From Spirogloea muscicola (Eukaryota > Streptophyta > Zygnematophyceae > Spirogloeales > Spirogloeaceae): DNA of 57,303 nt. How positions within the stretch are numbered: position 1 is the stretch's first letter; every line of letters begins with the position of its first letter. The notes beneath the pieces are model-generated. The model ran no database searches. It was not told where the DNA came from and was given only the letters and a program-made list of their open reading frames with translations. Positions 43,098 to 52,754 of the stretch are shown here, one piece after another. The position numbers were made by a program, and so were the translations under genes. The stretch covers positions 1,989,096-2,046,398 of the forward strand of contig WELB01000001.1 in NCBI GenBank assembly GCA_009602725.1, read 5' to 3'.

Positions 43098-46000
43098 CCG
43101 AGCTCATGGCCGCGCCAGGCCCCGGGGCGTCCTCGGGCGCCCCGCTCGATGCCGCGCCAGGCACCGGGCCCCCACCGGGCGCCTCGCCGGCGGCCGAGCT
43201 TCCCCAGCCACCCTCGCCTGGGCAGCAGTCTCCCGCGCCCGCGCCAGCGGCATTTGTTCCGCCCGTCGCCTCAAGCCCCACGACGGCCGCCTCGGCCGTC
43301 CTTGAGCGCCCCGCTCCATGCCGCGCCAGGCCCCGGCCCTTCCCCGACTGCGGCGCAGCCCTTTCTGCCCCGGTTGCAGCTGCACTCGTCCTCCGTCAAT
43401 CACCTCCCGTCCTGCCTCCCTCAGCAGTACCGCTGTCCGTCGCACCGCAGCCGAGCACGTCCTTGCACCCTGCCACTCATGCCGCAAGGTGTATGATATT
43501 CTCTAGCGTGCGGCTGCCGCCTCCTCGTCCAATGCCGGCTTGCCCAACAAGTCGCCCCCCTGGGCCCGGAAGAGTGCACGCAGGGAGGGTGGCGTGGCCA
43601 CTGCCGCCACTTCCCGGGGCGGAGACGGCCCGAGTACGAGCGAGGTGTGCATCCCCCCCTTCACATTCCTCGCATGTGCCCCCTGCAAGTGCGCCCATGG
43701 ACACAGACGTGCCCCCGGATGGTGCCCCCACAGCCACCCCACTCTTGGCGGCCCCCGCTCCTCCAGCTGCCCCTCCCATGTCCACCACTCCGGCGATTAC
43801 CGCTGCCGCTGCCGTTGTTGCTGCTGTTGCCGCTTCTGCTGCCGCTACCGTCGATGTGGCTCCTTCAAGCACAAGTGGTTCCAGTAGCAGGCGCAGGAGG
43901 GGTTGTCCGCCCCAGCCCCGGCCAGCTTCAGCCCTCCCGCCTCTCCTTCCTACTCCCGCCATCCCTGCAGCTGCAGCAGCTCCATCCACACGCCCTGCCG
44001 CTACAGCTGTCTCCCAAACCTGCCAGTGCTGCCAGCAGCCCTGGCCTAGCCTGCGGAGCGTTCGCATCTACGAGGGCCACTGTTCCAAGAAGGCCAATCG
44101 CGCCAAGCAGCAGACCCAAGCCCTCGCTGAGGCTGCTACCCGACGATGGCGGCCCGGCACCCCAGCTCCGGCACCCCTTCCCCCAGCTTCCTCGCCGGCT
44201 CAGTGGCGTTGTGCAAGGCTCCTGGACCTAGATGCGGTCATGCTGGAACCCAGTCTGCCCACCTTGCGACTTATCCCCCACTGGGCACGGCCACACGTCC
44301 AGCGAGCCTCGCGGCCATACTCACTCGGATGGCTCGGAACAGCTTCGACGAAGCTGCGTAGACTGTCTGGCAGCTCCTCCCTCGCCTGGACCTGTAACCC
44401 CTTCCAGGTGGTCCAAGCCAACGCGCGGTGATGCTAGCCATCATTTAGCATTTTGAGGGCGGTGCATGGGAGCAGCTCCTGGAGGAGCATCGCGCAGCTG
44501 TCCAGGTGTCCCAGGCGAATCGACCCACCCCAGCCACCTCAGAGGCTTCAGCTGTCCGCCGAGCCATTCGTTTTGGCCGCGCATGGGACCTCTCCCGTGC
44601 TGCCCAAGCTCTGGACCCAGCCACCCCAGCACCTCACCACGCAGAGACCCTTGCTGCTCTCAGGACCCTTCACCCCCCTGCCCCAAGCCCCCTACCCCCC
44701 TGGCTCGAGGAGTTCCAACCCCCAACCTTGGTGGACCTCAACCCAGCAGCTCCTCGGACAGCATTGGTGCAGAGCCGGAACGCAGCGGCTGGAGAGCCCT
44801 CGGGCATGCTCTTTGAACACCTTCGAGAGCTCTGGCTGGACGACGAGGCGGGTGACTCCGGTCTGCTGCACAAAGTATGCCAATCGGTGGCGGCGCGGCC
44901 TTCTCCCACCTAAGGCCCGGGCGGCACTCACCAGCAGCACCCTGCTCGCTCTCTCCAAGCCCACCGGAGGCGTCTGACCAATTGCGATGGGCGAGGTCCT
45001 TACCCGACTGGTTTCAAAGACCCTGTTCCAGCAGAACAGAGAGGCGGCGCAGCTCCACTTCTCCCCCCACCAGTTTGGCGCAGGGCTGTCTGCGGGTGCG
45101 GAGGCAGTGGTTCATGGTCTACGAGTTGCCCTGGATTACAATCCCGATTGGATGGCCCTGTCAGTGGACGTGAAGAATGCGTTTAACAGCGTTGACAGAG
45201 GTGTCATCGCCGAGGAGCTGCGCACGCATTTTCCCTCCCTCATCCCTTTCTTCCGGTGCTCCTACGGAGCATCCTCCCGCCTGCTCTGGGGAGCGGGCAC
45301 GTCACAGGTGGTCTTGCCATCCAGCACAGGCAACCGGCAGGGAGACCCTTTGGGTGGGTTCCTCTTTGCACTGGCACACCTACGGCCCCTGCGTAATACG
45401 GCGGAGGCCCACCCTGCTGTGCTAATCCCAAGCTACGCCGACGACACCACCATGGTGGGACCCCCAACTGAGGTCATCAGCACTTACAGCACGTTGGAGC
45501 GCGAGCTTCACAGCCTCGGCCTCAACATCCGGCCCAAGAAGTGTTCAGCCTGGTCTCCAGCTGGCATCCCTCCCTCCATCAAGCTGCCAGCTGGGTGTCA
45601 GACCCCACCACTCGGCATGGTGGTGCTTGGAGCCCCATTGGGGGCTGCTGCGAATGTGGAGCAAGTTGTGGAGTTCACCCTTGAGAACCATCTCCAGACC
45701 CTCCCGGCCCTCCCCTCCTTACAGGACGCGCAGCTTGCGGTGGCCATCCTCACCCGCTGTGTGGCCCAGCGTCCCACTTACCTGTTGTGGACTGTACCCC
45801 CCACCTCTGCACTAAGCGCCATCTACTCAACCGTGAATTCCAGACTCCAACAGGCTCTTCACGGCCTGGTGGACCATCCCAATCTATCCGCCACGCCGGC
45901 TGCCATCTTACAGTGTACCCTTCCTACCAGCAAAGGCGGCCCTGGGTGCCGTCCACTGGCTCGCCTGTCCCAAGCAGCTCACCTGGGTTGCTGGGCCCAA

Positions 46001-47260
46001 GTAGCCTCCACCATCTCCAGTCGCTTCATCCTGAGAGGCCAGGCTGTTTTAGCACCCGCTATAGCGGGTGTTGGAACAGGGAACCTGCCCTTCCAGCCTT
46101 CCCTAATTGCAGCACTGCATGACCTCTCGCGCTCTTCACCAATGCTTGCAGAGGGTCATGCAGATTTTGCGGCATGGGCACGCTGTTCTGACAGGAAAGC
46201 GCAGGCGCACTACACTCACGCTGCGGACGTGCAGGCCGCCTCTGAGTTGAAGGGACTGCTCAAGGACGATGGACGTGGCCTCACCCGGCTCCTTCCCATC
46301 AGCTCCCCGGGCGCGTCTGAGTGGCTAAACGCTCTGCTGATATAGGAGTCCCTTCGGCTCACAGACAACCTGTTTCGTACAGCGCTCCACCACCACCTCG
46401 GCCTCCCCCCCTTTTTGCTTGGCTGGCATCCGCCAGTGCGAGTGTGGCCACATTGCCAATGACAAGTTCGATCTAGCTGCTCGTATGCTGAGATGTTTTG
46501 AGGGTGGTGAGCGCATTGCCTCCAACGACTTACACAGGGACACTATGTTTGGAAGTGTGCGAGAGGCGGGGTATCATCCGGCGATGGAGGTGTCCGGCAT
46601 CACGCCAATCTCCTCAAGGCGCGGCAAGCCATACGTGCGGCGTCTGGACGTGGTCGCCACCCCCCGGGGCGGTGGGCCTCGTCTGCTCGTGGACGTGGTA
46701 CTGATCGATGCATACAAGGCTGGCGCACCCACGTCAACCGTGTCTGGCTGGGCCACGTCCAGCGCGGAGCGCAAGAAGGAGCGGCACTACCAGGACCACC
46801 CGAGGGGACCATTTTTATCCGTGTGCCATGGATATCTGCGGAGGCTACGGCGTAAAATGGTCCTCCCTGATCCAGCATCTGGCCCCGCTGGTTGATACGT
46901 GTCGTCAAAGTTGGGGGGCCAGCTTGGGCCACTCCAGCATTCCGCAGGCCTTAGTTGCATACCATGAAATGCAGCTCTCACTTAGTGTGCAGCGCTCGCA
47001 AGCCTTGGCTCTTCATCAACGTGCAGGGCGCGCTCTAAGTCAGGCCTCCTGCTTTTGTGGCCGCGCTCCAGCTCCCCAAGTTAGCTTGTCGGATCTATTT
47101 GTGCTCACCCGTGGGTACTGATGTCACTTCAGGCACCTTAGTTTAGGTCTCCGTATCATGTAGCCCTGTTTAGTGTGCCCTAGACTCTGCCTGAACAATG
47201 TATTGGCTTGAACTGGCCTCCATTTCATTTGATGCGCCCCGCGCGCCTTCTCTCACTTGT
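43098..47260 (+). mobile_element. Near-complete but broken LINE, family B, with restriction-like endonuclease
   Basis: A non-LTR retrotransposon with the domain order of R2-like elements. The N-terminal region (43106-44431) is Pro/Ala-rich and ends in a zinc-finger-like CQCCQQPWPSLRSVRIYEGH then C. A frame change leads to 44506-44913 with AAAGEPSGMLFEHLRELWLD (RT motif 0/1 region). Another leads to 44987-46345, with DVKNAFNSVDR, TGNRQGDPLGGFLFALAHL and the catalytic SYADDTT (YADD at 45433-45444). After a stop, 46419-46895 has the zinc knuckle (QCECGHIA.. ARMLRC) and endonuclease core (RRLDVVATPRGGGPRLLVDV). A last frame ends FVLTRGY at 47121. The 3' UTR runs to CCGCGCGCCTTCTCTC at about 47256. 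At least four frame changes or stops make it inactive. The 5' end lies in the gap. Confidence 0.9.
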
Positions 47261-47372
47261 GGGTACTGAAGTTTCCCTTGCTTACTTGGTCGTGTGTTTG
47301 AGTGCTGTGTTCGGCCCCTTCTGGCATTGTCTTTTCGGATTTGCGTGTGCTCACTCGTGGGTATCAATGTCA

Positions 47373-47470
47373 AAGGAAGTGCTCGCCCTTAGAGAAGAGG
47401 GGCTGGCAAAGCCGGCCCAAAAGTAATGGACAACATCCAAAGCGATAACAGAAAAAGATGCCGAAACAGG
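47373..47470 (-). mobile_element. Family D retroelement tail
   Basis: Plus-strand GGAAGTGCTCGCCCTTAGAG then GGGGCTGGCAAAGCCGGCCC and AAAAGTAATGGACAA, ending near AAAAGATGCCG. This is the inverted form of the tail at 30172-30237 and is similar to 7330-7410. One mismatch in the hairpin (CCGGCCC) weakens the stem. Confidence 0.65.
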
Positions 47471-47518
47471 GACTACACTACAAAACACAAGACGATGCAG
47501 AGGGAAACTCGGATGGAC

Positions 47519-47945
47519 GCTCAGTATCCAAGTATGAGCAACAGCAAATTAGAATAACTCGAAGCAGGATATGCGGCACTTTGACGAGACCCGGAAGCAG
47601 CCATAGCGCGGCGAGCGCGCGCGTGGACTGCATGAGCCAAAAGAGCGCTGGAGCGAGACCGCCAGCCTCATACGAAATACCTGAGCGAGGGAGCCGGCAG
47701 CAATAAAGCCTGGCGAACCAAGCCGTCGCTCGATGGCCTGCCGGGCAAGCCGCTCGAGGAGATCCAACCAGCCACTGCCAAAAGGCCCCGTGAACGTCAA
47801 TGGCGAGGGCCGCGAAGACATCGCCAGGAGGGTGGTCCGCGTACTTGCGCTCCAAACTCCGAGCCGCCAAAGCGACAGCGTGCCCGGCGAGCGTCGCCGA
47901 CTTGGCGGGGTTGGCGGTGTCGACGCAATCTGCAGTCACCACATC
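47519..47945 (-). mobile_element. LINE endonuclease/C-terminal fragment
   Basis: The minus-strand frame from 47942 reads VTADCVDTANPAKSATLAGH then AVALAARSLERKYADHPPGD, and after a frame change GFIAAGSLAQVFRMRLAVSL. This is the segment after the endonuclease core, as at 29450-29760. It ends with a degenerate C-terminus near 47590. Truncated and frameshifted. Confidence 0.75.
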
Positions 47946-48059
47946 TGCGATTATACCGGCGGGATGGCAACTAGGTCATCAATGTCACCCTGGTACCTTA
48001 GGCACCTTAGCATAGGGGAACCGTTGTGTATAGCCTTGTTTATGCTGAACTAGATTCTG

Positions 48060-48900
48060 CCTGAACAATGTATTGGCTTAAAATTGGCCTCCTTTTGATG
48101 TCATGTGCTCCGCGCGCCTTCTCTTCGGGCTGGCTTTTCAGAGCCCTCGCCTCCTTGGGAAGAAAGTGGCTCCATCAAGGTTCTCCTTACCACTTCTTTC
48201 CATGCGCCATGGACATGTACGCCGACTACGAAACGAAGTGGTCTTCCCTCCTCAATCGCCTGGCACTGCATGTCGATGCCCGCTGACGAAGTCGGGCTGG
48301 TAGCTTAGGGCATCCTAGCATCCCGCAAGCCATGTTGCATGCTATAGAATGCGGCTATTATTGAGTCCACAGCGCTCCCAGGCACTCGCGATACACCAGC
48401 GTGCTGGTCGTGCATTAGCCCAGGCTAATGGCTTCTGTGGTGGTGGTTTAGCTCCTAAGTATAGCTTGTCAGATATGCATGTGCTCACTCGGGGATATTT
48501 AGTGTCCCCCTTAGCTCATTACCCAGTTAAAAGGACATTAATAAGGCTAGAATTGGCCTCGCTTTCAATTTCAAGAGCAACGCGCGCCTTCGCTCATGCG
48601 CCATGGACATGTACGGCAGCTACGGAACGAATTGGTCTTCCCTCCTCCATCGCCTGGCACAGCATGTCGATGCCCGCCGACGTAGTCGGGCGGGTAGCTT
48701 AGCGCATTCTCGCGTCCCGCAAGCCATCGTTCCCTGCTATAGACTGCGGTTATCATTGAGTCTACAGCGCTCGCGATACACCAGCGTGCTGGGCGTGCAT
48801 TAGGCCAGGTTAATGGTTTCCGTGGTGGTCTGGCTATTCAACTTAGCTTGTCAGATTATGTATGTCTCACTCGAGGATATTAGTGCCCCCCTTAGCCAAC
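48060..48900 (+). mobile_element. Two tandem degenerate LINE 3' ends
   Basis: A family B tail at 48060-48125 is followed by two copies of the same LINE C-terminal segment in direct order. Copy 1 is about 48200-48500 (MDMYADYETKWSSLLNRLAL to SLSDMHVLTRGY). Copy 2 is about 48600-48880 (MDMYGSYGTNWSSLLHRLAQ to LTRGY with a stop). Each is followed by a similar UTR (TTAGCTCATTACCCAGTTA and CAACTCATTACCCCGTTAC). The copies differ at many sites, so this is an old duplication or two related insertions. Confidence 0.75.
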
Positions 48901-49690
48901 TCATTACCCCGTTACCAGGACATGTGTAAGGCTAGAGTTGACCCCTCTTTCAACATCATGCGCACCGTACGCCTTCTCTCCTTCCGAAGAGTCTGCTTTC
49001 TTCACAAGAGCCCCTTCTTGCGTTCAGTACTGGAGTCCCCCCGGCTGGCTGTTACAGCGCTCGTACAGCTGCGGCATTTCCTAGTTGGGCAGCTACGCTT
49101 CTTCTCGCCATGTCTGTGCCCTTCTTCAATCAGGCATAAGTCAGTCGAGGGCACCGCTATGCAGGGGTCCATGTTGCTCATGTGCTATAGCAAGTCCCAG
49201 CGGACATGTCGTTGAGCCACGAAGCGTACTTGTTCGCACCAGGAGGCCCGACTTTCAAGGTCCTTATGTACATGCAATGATTTGTGATATGGACAAGCCT
49301 GGCAGGAGAAAGAAGGCATGATATGACTTAACCATCTCGTAGAAGGCGCAAATCATATTTCTTTCCCGTCAGACAGTTTGTCAATGAGCACGTTAGATTC
49401 AAATTCATTGCTACAATCCCCCTCTGGTATTTATAGACAGGTGACAGCCACCTGTAGGCGTCTTGATAATCAGGGTGTTCATCTGCTCTGAAAACTCATT
49501 GTCAAGTACCTAATTGATCCTTCTGAATGGTCATTACGCTTCAGGTCACGGCGGTCTATTTACAGTAGAGTATCTTGTCTTACTCCCCTGTCGAAAAGAA
49601 GTAGAGACCGTGCTTGTTCTTATTGTGCTTGGCTACTCCGACTCGTCTGGCGTTATAGTCTGCCAACCAGCGAAGGGAGGCCTCTTGTTT
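48901..49690. other. Unassigned interval with faint tail sequences
   Basis: Short B-like remnants (GCGCACCGTACGCCTTCTC at about 48960) and otherwise unremarkable DNA. No domain-bearing frame. Nothing else was supported. Confidence 0.3.
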
Positions 49691-49750
49691 TCAATTCTGG
49701 GCTGGCTTTTCCAGCCCCTATCCTCAATGGGCGAGCCCTTCTCTTGTTAA
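49691..49750 (+). repeat. Family A hairpin tail
   Basis: GGGCTGG-CTTTT-CCAGCCC at 49699-49717 followed by CTATCCTCAATGGGCGAGCC. A bare 3' terminus with no coding sequence left. Confidence 0.75.
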
Positions 49751-49833
49751 GCTTCCCACTGTCCTTGGCATTTACTTTAACAGGCACAAACCTCCTAAGG
49801 ATTGACTGGAAAAAGTCTATGTCTTCATCAGTA

Positions 49834-49887
49834 GCAGTCAAGTAGTGCCCCTCTTTCCTGAGGCAGTCAAGTAGTGCCCCTCTTTCC
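49834..49887. repeat. 29-bp-period short duplication
   Basis: GCAGTCAAGTAGTGCCCCTC plus TTTCC occurs at 49834-49858 and exactly again at 49863-49887. Confidence 0.9.
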
Positions 49888-50109
49888 GTTCTGTCACCTT
49901 GACCCCTCTAGTTTTCGCTTGGTTTCTTCTTACAAAAAGCGTACTGGCTTGGTTTGACCTCCCTTTAATGCATGCGCACCGCGAGCGCCTTCTCTCTCTT
50001 CTATGTAGCTTATGCCTGACCAGTGTCTTGGCTTGATTTGGCCTCCCTGTCGTGTCACGCGCACAATGCGCCATTCCTCTGGGCTGGCCTCTCACAACAA
50101 GCAGCAACC

Positions 50110-50215
50110 CCTCCAAAGAGTGAGAAGGCGCGCGGGGCGCATGAAATGAAAGGGAGGCCAATTCAAGCCAATACATTGTTCAGGCAGAGTCACAGGGCAC
50201 ACTAAACGGGGGCTA
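50110..50215 (-). mobile_element. Family B tail
   Basis: Plus-strand GAGAAGGCGCGCGGGGCGCA at about 50119, then GGAGGCCAATTCAAGCCAAT and ACATTGTTCAGGCAGAGTC, the inverted family B 3' terminus. A short direct tail without coding. Confidence 0.75.
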
Positions 50216-50225
50216 AGAACGGGGG

Positions 50226-50850
50226 CTACCTTGTCCGCAGCCGGGTCACTAGCGCAGGTGTACCGGATGCGCTTGGCCGCCTCGCTGCAGCGGTCGATGG
50301 CCCGCGCGCTGCACCTGCGGGCCGGCAGAGCTGCTGCCTCTGGCTTTGGCAAAGGCACCCACTTCCAAGAGCCTAGCGTCTCTGACCCGAGGCTGCTTAG
50401 CAGGGGTTACTGAGTGATCCGTAGCTGCTTTGTTTCTTTGTGTGCTTGTTCTTCTTAGCGCTTCTGGAATGCGGCTCTCGCTTAGTTTGCAGCGCTCGCA
50501 AGCATTGGCTCTTCATCAACGTGCAGGGCGCGCTCTAAGTCAGGCCTCCGGCTTTCGTGGCGGCGCTCCAGCTCCCCAAGTTAGCTTGTCAGATTTGTTT
50601 GTGCTCACCCGTGGGTACTAATGTCATCTTAGGTACCTTAGATTAGGTCTCCGTATTATGTAGCATTGTTTAGTCTGCACTCGACTCTGCCTGAACAATG
50701 TATTGGCTTGAATTGGCCTCCCTTTCAATTCATGCGCCCCGCGCGCCTTCTCTCTTTGAAGAAAGTGCTCTCTTAGCGCTTCCCCTGGCCCCCTCCTCGT
50801 CCTTTGTTGATTCTTTTCTGGGCTGGCTTTTCCAGCCCCTAATTTTCTTG
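50226..50850 (+). mobile_element. Family A LINE end with a nested family B insertion
   Basis: 50231-50413 is the family A C-terminus (AAGSLAQVYRMRLAASLQRS to DPRLLSRGY) followed by its 3' UTR. The UTR is interrupted by a 306-bp family B end (50465-50770: MRLSLSLQRSQALALHQRAG to FVLTRGY, plus UTR). The family A UTR then resumes and finishes with the hairpin GGGCTGG-CTTTT-CCAGCCC (50820-50838). The 12-bp target-site duplication is TCTTAGCGCTTC (50453-50464 and 50771-50782). Confidence 0.9.
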
Positions 50851-51099
50851 TACTACGACAGGAGCGTGCCCTAAATCCTGAAGCCTAGAGCGCCCAAGCG
50901 ACGTCCGCGCCCAATGGGGCCCACCCACCACCGAACATTCAGCGCCGCCTCCGCACGTCAAGCAGCACCACTAAGCGAGGCGCAACGTTAGCTCCAGCAC
51001 CCAGCCTCTCCGCCCCCGCCACGGGGTTCAGGGCTTTAGGCCCACCTCACTGCTTCGGCATACTGTCCATGTACTCCAACTTCCCCCTCTGCTTATGTC

Positions 51100-51240
51100 A
51101 CCCTGTTACCTTAGGCACCTTAGCATAGGGCTCCCAATTTTGTAGCCTTGTTCAACCTGCACTAGATTCTACCTGAACAATATATTGGCTTGAATTTGCC
51201 TCCCTCTTGTTTGCATGCACTCCGTGCGCCCTCCCCCTCT
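51100..51240 (+). mobile_element. Family B tail
   Basis: GTTACCTTAGGCACCTTAGC to ATATTGGCTTGAATTTGCCT and CGTGCGCCCTCCCCCTCTC. A diverged family B 3' UTR without coding. The preceding 250 bases (50850-51100) show nothing recognisable. Confidence 0.7.
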
Positions 51241-51419
51241 CAGCAATTTGCTGGCTTCCACTGCCGCCGTCCAGCTAGCAAGTTCTTCTTTCCAGCTGCA
51301 AATGCTTCCGGGCTGCGACTGCTGACTCGGGGTCACCAAGCTCCCATAAGAGAACATTAGCTATAGCCACTTGCATTGCTGTGTGCTTTTGGCGCATTTC
51401 GGCTCTTCGGACCTCGTTC

Positions 51420-52020
51420 TTCTTCTGGGCTGGCTTTTCAACAGTATCCGCTTTTTGCGGCCATTCGGCCTTTTCTTCTTTCATTCCCCGACCTTGTACA
51501 ACCCTTTGGGCTGGCCTCTCATAGCCACTGCCTTACATTGGAAGAGCTGTCTTAATATGACACTGGATGTGTCGTCGAAGCTCGAGCATTCTCTTGTAAG
51601 TCGTGCTCCTGTTAATCTCTGTCTAGTGACGGGTCTGTCACTTCCAGGGAGGAAAGCGCTCGAAGTTGAGTCTCAGCTCAAGGTTATACATTTGCCTTAG
51701 TTTGCCTGGCTGGTTCTTCACAATCAATGCTAATGGGCGTCCCATTGAGCTCATTGTCAAAAGGCTGGCCCGCCGCCTCCATTGGGAACTCCTCCTCAAA
51801 CTCCGTCTTTACCTATGGAGAAGTTCCCTCCTTTCTGACACCTGTGGCTCCTCATGGACAACTCGTAAGCAGTAACATATGTTGTCCAACTTTGAATTGG
51901 TTTTACGGCCATCGTTGAGAGCGTTGCTTCAATCTAACAACTTCCCGTGTCTGAGGAGTCAGCAGAGAGCTCGCCCAACCAGAGGCCAGCCCGTCTGCTG
52001 GGCTGGCCTCTTCTCAGTCA
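51420..52020 (+). repeat. Scattered GGGCTGGC tails
   Basis: GGGCTGGCTTTTCAACAG (about 51427), CTTTGGGCTGGCCTCTCATA (about 51507, similar to 1238 and 2735) and GGGCTGGCCTCTTCTCAGTC (about 51999). Otherwise no ORF with known content. Confidence 0.5.
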
Positions 52021-52754
52021 CCATCTCACCAAAGCCCTACTTTTGATGCTCAGGGCTGAGTTGTCACCTGCAGGTCTGTTAGCTTTGCCAAAGCAGCTGA
52101 CTACCAGCTGCCTCCTCCTGTGCTGCAGCAACGTTGAGCAGATCTTCCCCACAATTGTCTTGGCTGCTACATCTTCGCTTTGACGTCTTTCACACCTGCT
52201 TGTCATGACATGACTTGGGGACAACGCCGTGGGCGTGTGGGCATAAGAGGCTATAAGCAGGGCTAGACCCCTCCTATTGACCTTTCTTGTCATTACCCTT
52301 GTCCTGTGTCCCTGTCGAATGTCGACATATATATACATGGCAAGTATTGGCTTCCTTCAGAGAGGGTAATGGCAGGCCGCTCTCACCTGGCTTAACTCAA
52401 AAGGAGGGTGACTGATCACCATGCTCCAATTAAATCTTCATTGCTGATAACAGCGTCCAGAGACCTACACAAAGTGGGAAGAGAAAAGGATAATACATGT
52501 CAGGTGCATTTGCATCAAATATACCATACATTCTGAGATGAATTATTCATACGCACTTACTCTTTGATACAAACATTCCGTATTCAAATATCTGTTATGG
52601 AGTATGTGTGCGAGTGACCTCGAAGACATATATACCTTCCTTGTAGGAGACAGTGCCTCTGGATCACCGAGCCGAGCCCAAGAGCTTGACAAGTGTGCGT
52701 GGCACAATCTTGAGTCATTTGGATAGCTAATAGGAGACTAGTTGTGCAAGCCAT
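52021..52754. other. Intergenic, nothing recognised
   Basis: AT-richer DNA holding the likely 3' flank of the minus-strand gene that ends at 52755. No repeat, RNA gene or domain-bearing frame was seen. Confidence 0.4.

Noticed and set aside
42360-43496. Open frame running through the N gap
   Set aside because: Its central part is unknown sequence. The left side is antisense to the fucosyltransferase-like exon and the right side is out of frame with the LINE.
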